A stretch of 64,000 nucleotides of DNA from Skeletonema tropicum (lineage: Eukaryota; Bacillariophyta; Thalassiosirophyceae; Thalassiosirales; Thalassiosiraceae): NCBI GenBank assembly GCA_037178625.1, contig CM074139.1, forward strand, positions 1,302,001 through 1,366,000, written 5' to 3'. How positions within the stretch are numbered: the first letter of the stretch is position 1; the number at the start of each line of letters is the position of its first letter. Positions 10,956 through 21,127 of the stretch are shown here, piece after piece. A program made the translations under genes and the position numbers. Below the pieces are notes generated by a model. The model was not told the DNA's origin. It did no database searches and worked only from the letters and a program-made list of their open reading frames with translations.

Positions 10956-11260
10956 CTATCTCTATTGTGGATTGTGAGCTACGTAAGAAGTATGCGTTCG
11001 GTCAGTTGATTGATGCGATGACTGTGAAAGATTTTGTGTGGCATGGCGCGCGTGGCATGGCCGCCATTTTTTACATGTGGCGCCAAAAATATTTGCAAAA
11101 ATCACTGACCAACACAGTGTCTGTCAGTCCGTGTAGTCTGTCTATCACTTTGGTAGCTATGCAACAAATAAATTCTTATTTGACAGACATACCATTAATA
11201 CTTTCCTTGATCTGAAATCAACGTGAACGTGGAAACTCATGTCCCATCCACAGCCACAGG

Positions 11261-13423
11261 ATGTGCCCTGCACAGCCACACCTACCCTCAAAATCATCTA
11301 TCACTGGTTACCACAACAAAGAAACTCTCTCATCAGCGGAACCTCTCGTTGAATACTTAGTGAATCTCCATCAAGATAAATCAATCATGCCTTCGAGAAG
11401 TGTGGTTCGAATAGACCCAACCGCTAGTGGTAGCGGCCTCGTTGCAGGCACACCATCAACGGGCAATGAATGTTGCTCGCCCTCGACGTCACATTTTAGC
11501 ACCGCCGCTGCTGCTGGGACCGGTGTAGGTCAAGATGATGGTGCCGCTGCATCTACAGCCCAAACTTCTTCGGATTCGAAAAAATCGGCTAGTACCGAGG
11601 CTGTTTGTGCTAGCGAGACGACCAAGGACACGACCGAAGACAAATCACATCCTAAGGGGGAGATGACATCATGTCCTAATGATGTGGAGGCGGAGGTAGT
11701 GTCCATGTCCACGACAACGCAATCGCCCATATCCAATACACTCCGCAGAGAAGACTTCAAAAGTGCCCTAGAATATTTGGAAGCGAAATATGTCAAAAGT
11801 ATCGTGAGTGAGGATGATGCTACTGGCAGTAATAACGAACAAGCTGCTGTGAAGATCATGGAGAATGTCGTGAAAGTATCCGACTCTAATGTGGAAAAGA
11901 GGGCGAATGGGCAAAATACCGAGAGCGACATTAAGGCAAAGGATTTGTACGAAGACTCGAAGGGTGGATCTGATGATGGGTCGGTGGAGAAGAGGGTGGG
12001 AAACTCCGCTGAATCTTTGGCCAAAGTTCCCAATGATAAAACCGCAACAATTTGCAACACTCTCGATCTTGCAATTGCTGTAGCTGATGCTGCAAGCAAT
12101 GAGGCTGATCTTTCCTCAGCACAAGAATCTTCTCCCTCTGAACCAAAGAATGTTGCTGGGAGTGTATTTCCGGCGTTTGAGCACTTGCCACATCTCCCAA
12201 AACCACCACAAGGGAAAGGGCAGAGTCAGAATCCATCAAACAGACCTATCCGTCATCAGTATGCTTATGGCTATGAACACTGGCCGAAACGTTCATTCCC
12301 ACCTCATCCGTTCGGAATGATGTACCCTCCATACCCTTACCACCCACCTCAATATTTTGGGATGCCCCCTTTAGTTCCTCAAGCTCCGTTGCCTTCGCCA
12401 CCGAAGCAAGGAAAAAATAATACAACTCAGCCCCCCGATACTGAGAAGAACGCATTAAAAAAGAAGGCAACACATTGGTATGATGCAGTTGACAGCGTGG
12501 CAAAATCCTCTAAAAGTGAAGCAAACTCCGCCGTCATTCCTTCATTCCCTGCATTCCCTTACCCTTCATATCTTCGGATGCCCCCTATTGTTCCTCAGGC
12601 TCCATTGCCGTCGCCGCCTAAGCAAGGTAAAAATGATACAACTCAGCCCGATGCCGAGAAGAACAAAGTCAAAACGAAGGCAACGTCCAAGGTGGCGGAT
12701 GATGCAGTTGACGACAACGTGGCAAAATCCTCGAGTAGTGAAGCAAACTCACCGGTCATTCCAGCACTTCCCGCCCTTCCTCCAATTGACATGAAAGCCT
12801 TACAGCAGGATTCGCTTGTTGAGGAGGCAAAGAAGCTTGTCCAGCAAGAAATACTTGCCGAAGAGGCAGGCAAAAAGAAGAAGGAAGTGCGAGTTCCTTC
12901 CCTGGCTGTACTGCCTCCTCCTTCTGCTTTTCCTCCACTTCCTTCAGTCCAATATTATATGCCACAGCTGCCAGCATTGCCTTCGGCTTCGGCTTCAGCT
13001 TCATCTGTATATCAGTCATCGCTGAGCAGTATCAAGAAGTTGAAAGCGAATTATGATTCTGCTAAATTGCCTGCAGTTACAGCGAAGAATGCACAGGTAG
13101 AAGCCATTCCTCTCCCAAAACTTCCTCCACTCCCCCCAGTGAAAGATACGACACATTTGCCCGTGCAACCTTCGGCTTCAGCTGTGGATAAGTCATTCTC
13201 GAGCAGTCATTCTGATTCAGCTCCAGTGTCCAGCAGGATTGAAGCGATACTTCGGAAGGCAGGAAAGGCGGACGAAAAGAAGGCACAGGTAGAAGCGCTT
13301 CCTCCCCCGGCAGTACAAGTTCCAGCATTGCCTTCAGTTTCGGCTGTAGCTGTAGATGAATCATCCCCGAGCCCGAGCAAGAAGAGAAGATTGGATGCTT
13401 CTCAAATTATAAGGATGTTGTGA
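11261..13423 (+). CDS. Proline-rich low-complexity protein with internal repeats
   Basis: One exon, 720 residues from ATG 11261; MPSRSVVRIDP further in (about residue 43) is an alternative start. The N-terminal half is acidic and Ser/Thr/Ala-rich. From about residue 290 it is rich in proline: the module MPPLVPQAPLPSPPKQGKN recurs about 75 residues later as MPPIVPQAPLPSPPKQGKN, each followed by a lysine-rich stretch and EANS..VIP. Similar PPLP runs continue to the C-terminus, which ends in a basic SKKRRLD, possibly a nuclear signal. No enzyme domain is visible. The single long open frame and repeat structure support a real gene; function unknown. Confidence 0.65.
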   Translation: MCPAQPHLPSKSSITGYHNKETLSSAEPLVEYLVNLHQDKSIMPSRSVVRIDPTASGSGLVAGTPSTGNECCSPSTSHFSTAAAAGTGVGQDDGAAASTAQTSSDSKKSASTEAVCASETTKDTTEDKSHPKGEMTSCPNDVEAEVVSMSTTTQSPISNTLRREDFKSALEYLEAKYVKSIVSEDDATGSNNEQAAVKIMENVVKVSDSNVEKRANGQNTESDIKAKDLYEDSKGGSDDGSVEKRVGNSAESLAKVPNDKTATICNTLDLAIAVADAASNEADLSSAQESSPSEPKNVAGSVFPAFEHLPHLPKPPQGKGQSQNPSNRPIRHQYAYGYEHWPKRSFPPHPFGMMYPPYPYHPPQYFGMPPLVPQAPLPSPPKQGKNNTTQPPDTEKNALKKKATHWYDAVDSVAKSSKSEANSAVIPSFPAFPYPSYLRMPPIVPQAPLPSPPKQGKNDTTQPDAEKNKVKTKATSKVADDAVDDNVAKSSSSEANSPVIPALPALPPIDMKALQQDSLVEEAKKLVQQEILAEEAGKKKKEVRVPSLAVLPPPSAFPPLPSVQYYMPQLPALPSASASASSVYQSSLSSIKKLKANYDSAKLPAVTAKNAQVEAIPLPKLPPLPPVKDTTHLPVQPSASAVDKSFSSSHSDSAPVSSRIEAILRKAGKADEKKAQVEALPPPAVQVPALPSVSAVAVDESSPSPSKKRRLDASQIIRML

Positions 13424-14294
13424 GTGAGAATGACATCGATATTCCGTCAGACATGCAGATTGATGATGGTGAAGTTGACAGTGTAGCTGGGATTGGAGGA
13501 GATGCATTTATATGTTTCATGAGTAAAGCAAATGTTAGAAGTAATCTAGTGATGAGAAATTTCATAAATGATGACTGTTAAGAGTTAGTTATTTCATCTT
13601 GTCTGTAGCAATAGCCGATGGGGCAGGGTTGCTATTATGCTATGTATTTATCAAGTTTTTCAATGAAGCTGCACGTATGCAACGTCTAACTCTACTTCTT
13701 TACTATCGTTGCCATCGTTGCCAAAACTATTGAGCCACTCCTAGAGAAGCTGGCGTGGCTTGTGTTGACGTCGGGAAACACGTAAAGATGGCAAAATACC
13801 CCTTCTGTCCCGATTGGCCTTCATCAGGTCTCATACGACGCTGTAGTATCCGCAATATCGCAGTCCACATTGCATGAGACGGCGTGTAATAGGAAGTGTA
13901 AGAATCTAAAAGGCTCTAGCATAATTTTCTATGGAAGAATATCCAGATCCAGCCAACACGATGCAAGTCGGATAATGTAGTGACTCGAACTTTGATTACA
14001 GTTGACGCTTACGGAAAAGGAACCTCGAATGTTTTACGTATTATCGTGGCTGCTCGTTGCTGGTAATCATTGGCCAACCGAGCTATTCGTTACACAAGTT
14101 CGAAGTGGAGTTTGCGCAGGGGTTTGTGACACAAATGGTTTGTGTAGGGAAGAAGACACAGGAAGTGTGCTCTGGGGTGAAGAATAGAAGAGAAGAAGAG
14201 TATGGCATTGTGCCTACAGAATCATAGCACATTTTGTATAATGTAGACAAATCAATCAATAACTACCTCTTATGACACAAGGGCATTGTTCAAC
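13424..14294. other. Intergenic region between convergent genes
   Basis: No gene I can support. The small open frame at 14002-14187 is not conserved-looking. The region should hold the 3' ends of the flanking genes. Confidence 0.6.
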
Positions 14295-16923
14295 TCAAGT
14301 ACTAGAGCTTCGCTTTCTCTTCCTATCGTGGACGTTGATGCCACTTGAAACTAGATTTGGATTGGCCAAAAGTAGATTATGTGCCGCCTCCACGTTGCCA
14401 TTGCTTGCGGCGAGTTGAAATGGGAAGAGACCAGTCGTAGGATCACGAATTGATGCGGCATGCTTGTACGCTTTGAAGACGTCCATTATCACGTCGTAAG
14501 AGGCAGTAGCAGAAGCTGCTGCGTAATGAAGCGGCAGACGCTTGTCCTTGTCCACAGTTTGAACAACGCTTGGAATGAGTTCCAATACCTTCTGGAAATG
14601 GAGAGATGGAGTTGGGAGAATGTCTGGCTCGTTGGGTTTCCTCACAGTCCAATTGGGAATCCGAATCTGAAGCTGACCAGGATCAATAATTGAATATTGA
14701 AGAAGGCACTTGTTGAGTACATCCCGGAGCAACCCTTGACCACTCACGCTCATGACAGCATCGACGAATACCGAGAATAGATTCAACGTCTGGATTATGT
14801 GTTTGCCAAAATGATCCCAGTCACCTTGCGTCCCAAACTCGATGAGAAAATCAGTTGCTTGAATGAACATGCCCTTTCTCTCCCCTTCCAACATGGCTTT
14901 TGAATGGTACCATCCATAAGTTCCTCGAGAAAAATCCGCAGCAAACTCTACAAGAGATGACTCAAGGGAGCCAAACTTTTTCGTAGCAAGGAGCTGTTTC
15001 AACAGATGCGTTCGGTTCATCAACGTAGCAAGAGATTGGCCTGCAGTACCACGATGGAAAAAGTTCAGGCATGCTTGAACAACATTCGACAAATCTATAT
15101 CATTGTAGGTGGAAATCATGTCCATAATAGAGCTGACTGCTGCAGTACTGGCCCCACAACGAGTATCGGCATGGCGAGATAAATCGTTGTTAGCAGCCTC
15201 GAGATAGTTCAGACCAAGCTTCACCGTTGGTTCGTACGTTCAACTTCAATGCAAACTCCATCCTCTTCAGAAAGAAACAAATATCTTTGTTTTTATTCCG
15301 TTCAGTGTCATTCAACATACCCTCAATGTTGTTGCTTAGCCCGTCGTGACCTAATTTCTCCACCGCATCGATGATTGTACCATAAAGCAGCTCATCTGGC
15401 TGTACAGACGAGGAAAGTCCGGCGATAATCTTGTTGACGAGTTCAACTCGGCTGGAAATTTTCTTCCTCGACTTTATGAGGAATTGTAGCAAGATTTGAC
15501 ATGATTCGACATCGAATTTACTCTTCCTCTTCGATCCGACCACTGAAAGCAGCCGATCCAATAGGTCATGATCTCGCGTCTCGACAATCTTCTTACAGAC
15601 TTCCGCCACTTCTTCAGTTCCACCAAGACATTTGAGCTCCATCTCATACGCTGGATCATACGATACCAAGAATGTGGCTCGATAGGTTTGCTTGTGGCTG
15701 TAATAACCAGATGAACCCTTGCATTCACCCCAGTTCGAGACGCACTCATAGTCATCATCAAAAGCTAGTAGCATACCGTCGTCATGTTCGATGGAATCAA
15801 AGTCAATCGTCCTCTTCAACCAGCTCATCTCGCTTGTCAGACGATTGCCACGCTCGTCAAATACTTCCATTATCGACGTAATACTACTTTCACCATAGGA
15901 GCTACCAGAATGTACCAGCTTTGCATTGACAATCAGAAACTCCCACTCAGCTCCAGCAGCTTTCAGAGCTTCGGCCTTTTGGCGGTGTTCTCGAGAGAGT
16001 GCCTTGATGCCAGCATTCACAAGAGAAAGACCATCATATTCTTTCTCCAATGGGATCAATACCATTCGATCATCGGGAGGCAAACCATTCAAGGACCTCT
16101 CGAACGAAGAAGTAGATCCATGCAATAGGCTTGCCGAAGGAATCCTATTCTTATCCTTGTCCTTGTAGAGGAGGGAGTATCGCAAGAGCACACGAGATCC
16201 CGACCAGAGTTTAGCCATTTCATATTCACAGTCTAAAAAATGACAAGCAAAGTGACAGCTGTAGGCGGCTTCTTCACCAGCACCTAGTGTGAACTTGAAT
16301 GACTCCTCCTTCTCATCCTCCACGCAGTTGTAGATAGTCAGTGCTCCCCCAGTAAATTTGGACGGCAACTGAATGATGAGGGTGCCCAATACATCGTCAT
16401 TATCGTCACCATCAACTCCCCTCTCAATATAACCTCCCTTCTCAATATAAATTAAGCCATCAAGTTCAGCAGATAGATAGGATGGATTGACCCCGCCCAG
16501 CTTGTACGCCACAGTTTCAAGCAACTGCATGAAAGAATCATCCCATTGAGGATTTTGTATCTTGATTTTGCTCGCCCCAATTTCATACACCCCACTGCTA
16601 TCCTCTTCGTCACTTGTAGCTCGCTTTTTCATCTCATTCCCGTGATGATCACTAATGGGCAAAGGAACATTCCCGACCCCGCTAATGCGCAGACCAACAG
16701 TAGACGGCAGCGCAGGCGACGTGGTGGATCCATCGGCAATATCCGCGTAGCAGAAATTACCGCAGAGGTCGATATCATATTCGATTGATTCATATACATC
16801 AAATCGTGAAGTAAAAATCTCTGGTTCTCCATTCACAGAGGAAGAATCATCGTCGTGGGATTGATTTTGAGCAAGAATGCCGACATCGGCAACGGCGGCA
16901 TTGGAGGAAGAAGGAGACGACAT
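14295..16923 (-). CDS. 2OG-Fe(II) oxygenase-like protein with ankyrin-like C-terminus (one frame break)
   Basis: Starts at ATG 16923 (MSSPSSSN). About residues 140-260 follow the prolyl-4-hydroxylase-like pattern: LIYIEKGGYIERGVD, GTLIIQLPS, FTGGALTIYN, then HFLDCEYEMAKLWSGSRVLL. In relatives the iron is held by H-x-D and a distal H. Here the first histidine position is glycine and the distal one tyrosine, so catalysis is doubtful. A helical region follows, and near the C-terminus are ankyrin-like units (RLPLHYAAAS, LFPFQLAASNGNVEAAHNLLL). The frame from 16923 stops at 15190. The C-terminal part (15224-14295) continues after skipping one base in the GG near 15225. Role unknown; possibly a binding protein. 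Confidence 0.65.
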
Positions 16924-17378
16924 GCTATCAGAAAATAATGATGCGGAGAATATCAACAATTATTATTGAACAATGACACTATGATGAAGAAGAAGAAGAT
17001 GGCAATCGAAGCGATCTGCTGTCCTTTGTCACAGCCCCTATGACTTCACCGCACCAATGATCGTTGCACTCATTGTATTGCTCTTGCTCGATCGAAGTGG
17101 ATGAGAAGCGAAAGTAGATGAGCGCTGAAAATGGTATTTCGTATCTACGGTACGCTCCTTTTTGCTCACTCCACCTACAATACCACCGCACACCTCATTC
17201 ACTTCATTGCATTGCATTGCATTGCTTGCATTGGTCGTTCAATGACCGATCCCCATTTACCAAGAAGAGATCTTATTGCTTCCTGGTTAAAGTACTTCAA
17301 GCTGCGGAAGAGGTGGTATCGAGTTGTGCTGCTGGGGTTCTTCTATTAAAAATAGCGACATACATATGCCAACCAACC
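16924..17378. other. Divergent intergenic / promoter region
   Basis: Lies between two divergent start codons (16923 and 17379). It includes a short CATTG-type repeat at about 17203-17230. No specific regulatory site can be named. Confidence 0.5.
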
Positions 17379-19233
17379 ATGGTAGACACAACAAAAGAGC
17401 AGACAGCACTGGTCCTATGCGATCTACAACCCGATCTACTGGGGAGCTTAAAACAACGAGATGATCTCCTACTAAGCCTCAGAATTCCAATGGAGGCAGC
17501 TCGTAAAAACAATTGGCAGGTTGTGTATTCCGGTCTGCAGTTCAAGTCAAGATACGAAGGGGTGTCTCCAAAACACAAATTATACGGAGCACTTTGTAAA
17601 CTGAATCAAAAGGTGGGCGACAAGGCCGTTCACTGGTTCATGGAGGGATGGGATGGTTCTAAAATTGTATCATCAGATCCCATTATATCTCCAAGAGAGG
17701 CGGATAGCATTGTGTGGAGATCAAAGCATGTCCCATATGAATTGGCCAAGTTATTGAAGGAGAGGGGGATTACCAAAGTGTACATTGTTGGTGCAAAAGC
17801 AAGTGGCTCCGTTCAGGCAGCAGTTCAAATAATAATGGACTGTGGAATAGATGTGACGGTAATTAAAGAGTGTGTACAAGATGACAATGAGGAGAGATTA
17901 AATGCAACAATTGATCATTTGCTGCCCATGTATTCAAGTGTCATTTCATTGAAAGAGATGATGGAAGACGTCGGGGGATTAGAATCATATTCTACCGAGT
18001 CCAAAGATATTTTGGTACACCTCTTGTCAAAAGGGGATGAAAGCAACGACAACAATTCACTACTTGCATCGGATTGTGGTCGTCGTGGACACGGCTCTCG
18101 ATACATTCAACTCCTGCAAGAACGAGGAGTGTGGAAGACGTACCCAACGCAAGTTTGGTATGAAGATTTCATTCATCAATTCCATTGTCCGCTTGCAAAG
18201 AGGGTGGTTGATTTTTGTGACGAGCCAGAGTTTAGTAAGGTTGCTATGTATTTGTCAGGAAGAGAGTATCTGGATGAAAAGGACAAGGTTATTGAATTCG
18301 CTGGACGGTTCATGCCAAAAACATTTTGTATCAATGATGGTGAATGGATTGGAGATGAACCACCTAATGATGATGAAGATGGGGCCACTGATGCGCCGTG
18401 GTTTATAAAAGAGTCGGACAAAAACTTGTGAGTCATTGTATTGTATTGAAAGGACAACATTCATCTGTCTGAGACATAGTTGACGTGTATCTCTTCAAAG
18501 CATTGATTGTATTGCTCATCATCATAATGTCGCTTCGCTCAAATATATTCACAATGCTTTTCTCTTCAGGGGTGGAGCAGCGATTGATATCGTGGGTAAA
18601 CCTTCCGAGATAATGGCACACATTAAAGAGAATCAGAGCTATGTCGTTCAACAGCACATTCGGGACCCGCTGCTTACTGATGATGGGAGAAAGACACACC
18701 TCAAATTTTACGTATTGCTAATATGCAATGATGATGGCTTAACTTGGACGCTTTACACTTATAAGGGTGCTTTGCTATCCATTAGTCCAAACATTTGGAG
18801 TGCGAAAGATTTGACCCATGATACTCAGATCACGATTCATCGTCATCCCGAACCTCCTGGTGAAACGGAAGGATGGAAGCAGCACTGGGAGAGCACATAC
18901 GAAAAGTGTAAGCAGGGAACAGTGGAAGTAATATCAAGAGCTATTGAAAGTGGCAAATTGAAAGGAAGGCGGAATAAGAAGCAATTCGAAGTGTTTAGTG
19001 TAGACTGGATGCCAGACAAGAATGGTAATATCTGGATGTTCGAGTTTAATCTGAGTCCAGCAGTTGCACAGCGAGAATTCGATGATGTTTCCAAAAGAGA
19101 CGCAAGGAGAAACTACTTGATGCAGCATGATGAGATCATGTTAAAAGAAGCGTTGGACATTGCTATGCCGTGGGACGGTGGTAAAACACCTGGCGAATGG
19201 GATCTTGCTGGAGAATTCAAAAGCTCTGCATGA
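17379..19233 (+). CDS. Isochorismatase-like / tubulin-tyrosine-ligase-like fusion protein
   Basis: Exons 17379-18427 and 18570-19233, intron 142 bases (GTGAGT...TTCAG), 570 residues. Residues 1-190 follow the isochorismatase-like (cysteine hydrolase) fold: ALVLCDLQPDL holds the Asp, SKHVPYE the Lys. The nucleophile site reads GAKASGSVQ, with serine where cysteine is expected. From about 230 on it is a TTL/TTLL-type ATP-grasp ligase: the splice join gives NLGGAAIDIV, then VVQQHIRDPLL, GRKTHLKFYVLL, FEVFSVDWM and MFEFNLSP. TTLL enzymes add amino acids to tubulin or other proteins. Both parts lie in one open frame before and across a clean intron, so the fusion looks real. Start chosen at ATG in CCAACCATGG. 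A 52-bp stretch of the 3' end recurs at 25023. Confidence 0.85.
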
Positions 19234-19453
19234 AACTTTATGCAATGTAGATTTAAATGCTTTGGAATTGCTTGACAGCAGGTTAGACTTCTTAATAGGT
19301 TAGGAAAATATTATCAACTTTAAGCGTGCTTCTCCTATTATCCATGTACGGCTAGTGTTTGTCAAGACCTAAGTCGGAAGCAGCTGGAAAGAGTAGCTAG
19401 TCATGGTGCAGTAGTCGCAGCGTCGACAAGCTTTGATTAGAATTAATTGTCAA

Positions 19454-19638
19454 ACATTTGGCGTACCTATTTGGGCAATCTTAAAGCTGCCGCCATCTTG
19501 ACAATGAAATCAGTTGGTAGGGGCTGGCCAATATGCTCTACATTTGGCGTATCTATTGAGGCTCCATTGCAAACTTTTCGAGCAATTCCGCCATCTTGGC
19601 AATTAAATCAGCTGGTGGGGGCTGGCCAATATGTTCTA
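19454..19638. repeat. Tandem duplication of a sulfotransferase 3' end
   Basis: Copy 19454-19541 and copy 19540-19638 are diverged direct repeats sharing ACATTTGGCGTA at one end and GGGGCTGGCCAATATG near the other. The second covers the last codons of the sulfotransferase; the first lies beyond its stop. Confidence 0.75.
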
Positions 19639-21085
19639 GTCCTTCCGCCATAACTTCTCCTGAAATACCATTCCTTTGACTGGAGAACAACACCCGGCCA
19701 TACTCTTTAGATACCGTCACAGGAGACGGATCAACAGACAGTGACACATTCCTTGATAGTGCCGCGTTGCCATGATTGATTCTCTCCACTAGACTTGCTT
19801 TACTCTTCTTTATGGATACATACCCAAACAAAGGGAGTATGTCGGTTGTTAGACTTTCCAACACTTGGCGGCATCGACTTAGTTCCAAGCATTTCCTCCA
19901 AATCTCGATATGCTTAATTTTGGGTATAAGGTATGAGTTTGAAGCTTCTCCGATCCACAGATTGGCTCTCTTCTTGGGATTATTTATTCCACTTCTATGG
20001 AGATGCAACTGCCTCCGAAGATATCGGCTATCGGTATTATTAGCGCTCACGTTATGTTGCGTTGTGCCAAACCGTTTCATACCACTTCTAACAATCTCCA
20101 TCAATTCCTCTACAACCACATCATGATATTCTAATAATGCTTCATAAGTTACAACTGCATACCATTCCACTTTACCCTCATTGAGCAACTTGAACACATG
20201 GTGAAATGCCATTGCCCACGCGTAAGGAAAATTCGGCGTTCTCCAAGAATTTGATGCCATGGGATGACGAATTATAATGACGTGAAATGTGGGCATAACC
20301 TTGGTAGATTCGAGGAACTGCACATCAAGTGAAGGAGTCTTTTGTAATAGAAATTTTGTGCTGGATGTAACATTCCAAAACCTCGACCATTGTTCCAATA
20401 AAATGGTACCAATTCGTTTATTTTCAGTATCATCACTGCTCAGACAATAATCGGCCAGATATGCAATTTTCGGAAAATTATTTAAAACAGATTGTTTTGC
20501 TTCTTTGAACGATCGGGCGCGTGCATGAAAAGATGGATACATAGACTGTAAATGTTGCCCTTCGTCTTCTGCCTTGCGGTGATCTATTAGCATCTGTGTT
20601 CTGTTTTTGTATAAATGTCGATAAGGAAGGACGCTATCCTGCATACATGCCACTGGCTCATCAGCTGACGGAGAGAATTCATGATTAAGTGCATCAAGTA
20701 GAGTCTTTCGAAGATATCCCGTGCCAGTGTGATGCATACCATGAATGTGAATCATTATTTTGTTGTCCATATTTTGTGCCAAATTACCCGCAACTTCTTG
20801 CGTAGCTTGGTGAGCTTGGTGAGTGGCTACCCGACAGTCGATAGTGTTCCCTCTATTTGACACTGCTAATGACCAATATTGTGAAGTATTTTTACTTGTT
20901 GATGGATGGGAAGAACGAGACGACACAGCTTCGACCGTTTCGACCGGCGCAAACACCGCCCTTTGGATCTGAATTACCAAAATGATGCAAAAAGTAAAAT
21001 TCAGCGCCAGGGAGATCGTCAAAAGCATCTTCGTACGCATGGCGTGCCTCATTTTCTCAGTGATATGATACGAGGAGTCACCCAT
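19553..21085 (-). CDS. Type II membrane sulfotransferase
   Basis: 510 residues, one exon, ATG 21085. A short basic N-terminus is followed by one membrane span (LLTISLALNFTFCIILVI, about residues 20-38), the layout of Golgi type II enzymes. GMHHTGTGYLRKTL (about residue 114) is the PAPS 5'-phosphosulfate loop and HVIIIRHPMASNS the 3'-phosphate site. These motifs place it among carbohydrate/tyrosine-type sulfotransferases. The acceptor is unknown; a secreted polysaccharide or glycoprotein is plausible. The tandem transposon begins 43 bases from the start codon and its target duplication 35 bases from it, so the promoter or 5' leader is interrupted or displaced. Confidence 0.82.
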   Translation of the reverse strand: MGDSSYHITEKMRHAMRTKMLLTISLALNFTFCIILVIQIQRAVFAPVETVEAVSSRSSHPSTSKNTSQYWSLAVSNRGNTIDCRVATHQAHQATQEVAGNLAQNMDNKIMIHIHGMHHTGTGYLRKTLLDALNHEFSPSADEPVACMQDSVLPYRHLYKNRTQMLIDHRKAEDEGQHLQSMYPSFHARARSFKEAKQSVLNNFPKIAYLADYCLSSDDTENKRIGTILLEQWSRFWNVTSSTKFLLQKTPSLDVQFLESTKVMPTFHVIIIRHPMASNSWRTPNFPYAWAMAFHHVFKLLNEGKVEWYAVVTYEALLEYHDVVVEELMEIVRSGMKRFGTTQHNVSANNTDSRYLRRQLHLHRSGINNPKKRANLWIGEASNSYLIPKIKHIEIWRKCLELSRCRQVLESLTTDILPLFGYVSIKKSKASLVERINHGNAALSRNVSLSVDPSPVTVSKEYGRVLFSSQRNGISGEVMAEGLEHIGQPPPADLIAKMAELLEKFAMEPQ

Positions 21086-21119
21086 GTCGATGTATTATAT
21101 TCCATCCGACGGGGTGGGT

Positions 21120-21127
21120 GGCGTAGG
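21120..21127. repeat. Target-site duplication, left
   Basis: GGCGTAGG directly abuts the left end of the transposon pair and recurs exactly at 24542-24549 against the right end. Confidence 0.85.

Noticed and set aside
1640..15230. Programmed +1 frameshifting as the reason for the split genes
   Set aside because: The break sites share no slippery sequence or stop context, and one gene would need four events, one of them in the opposite direction.
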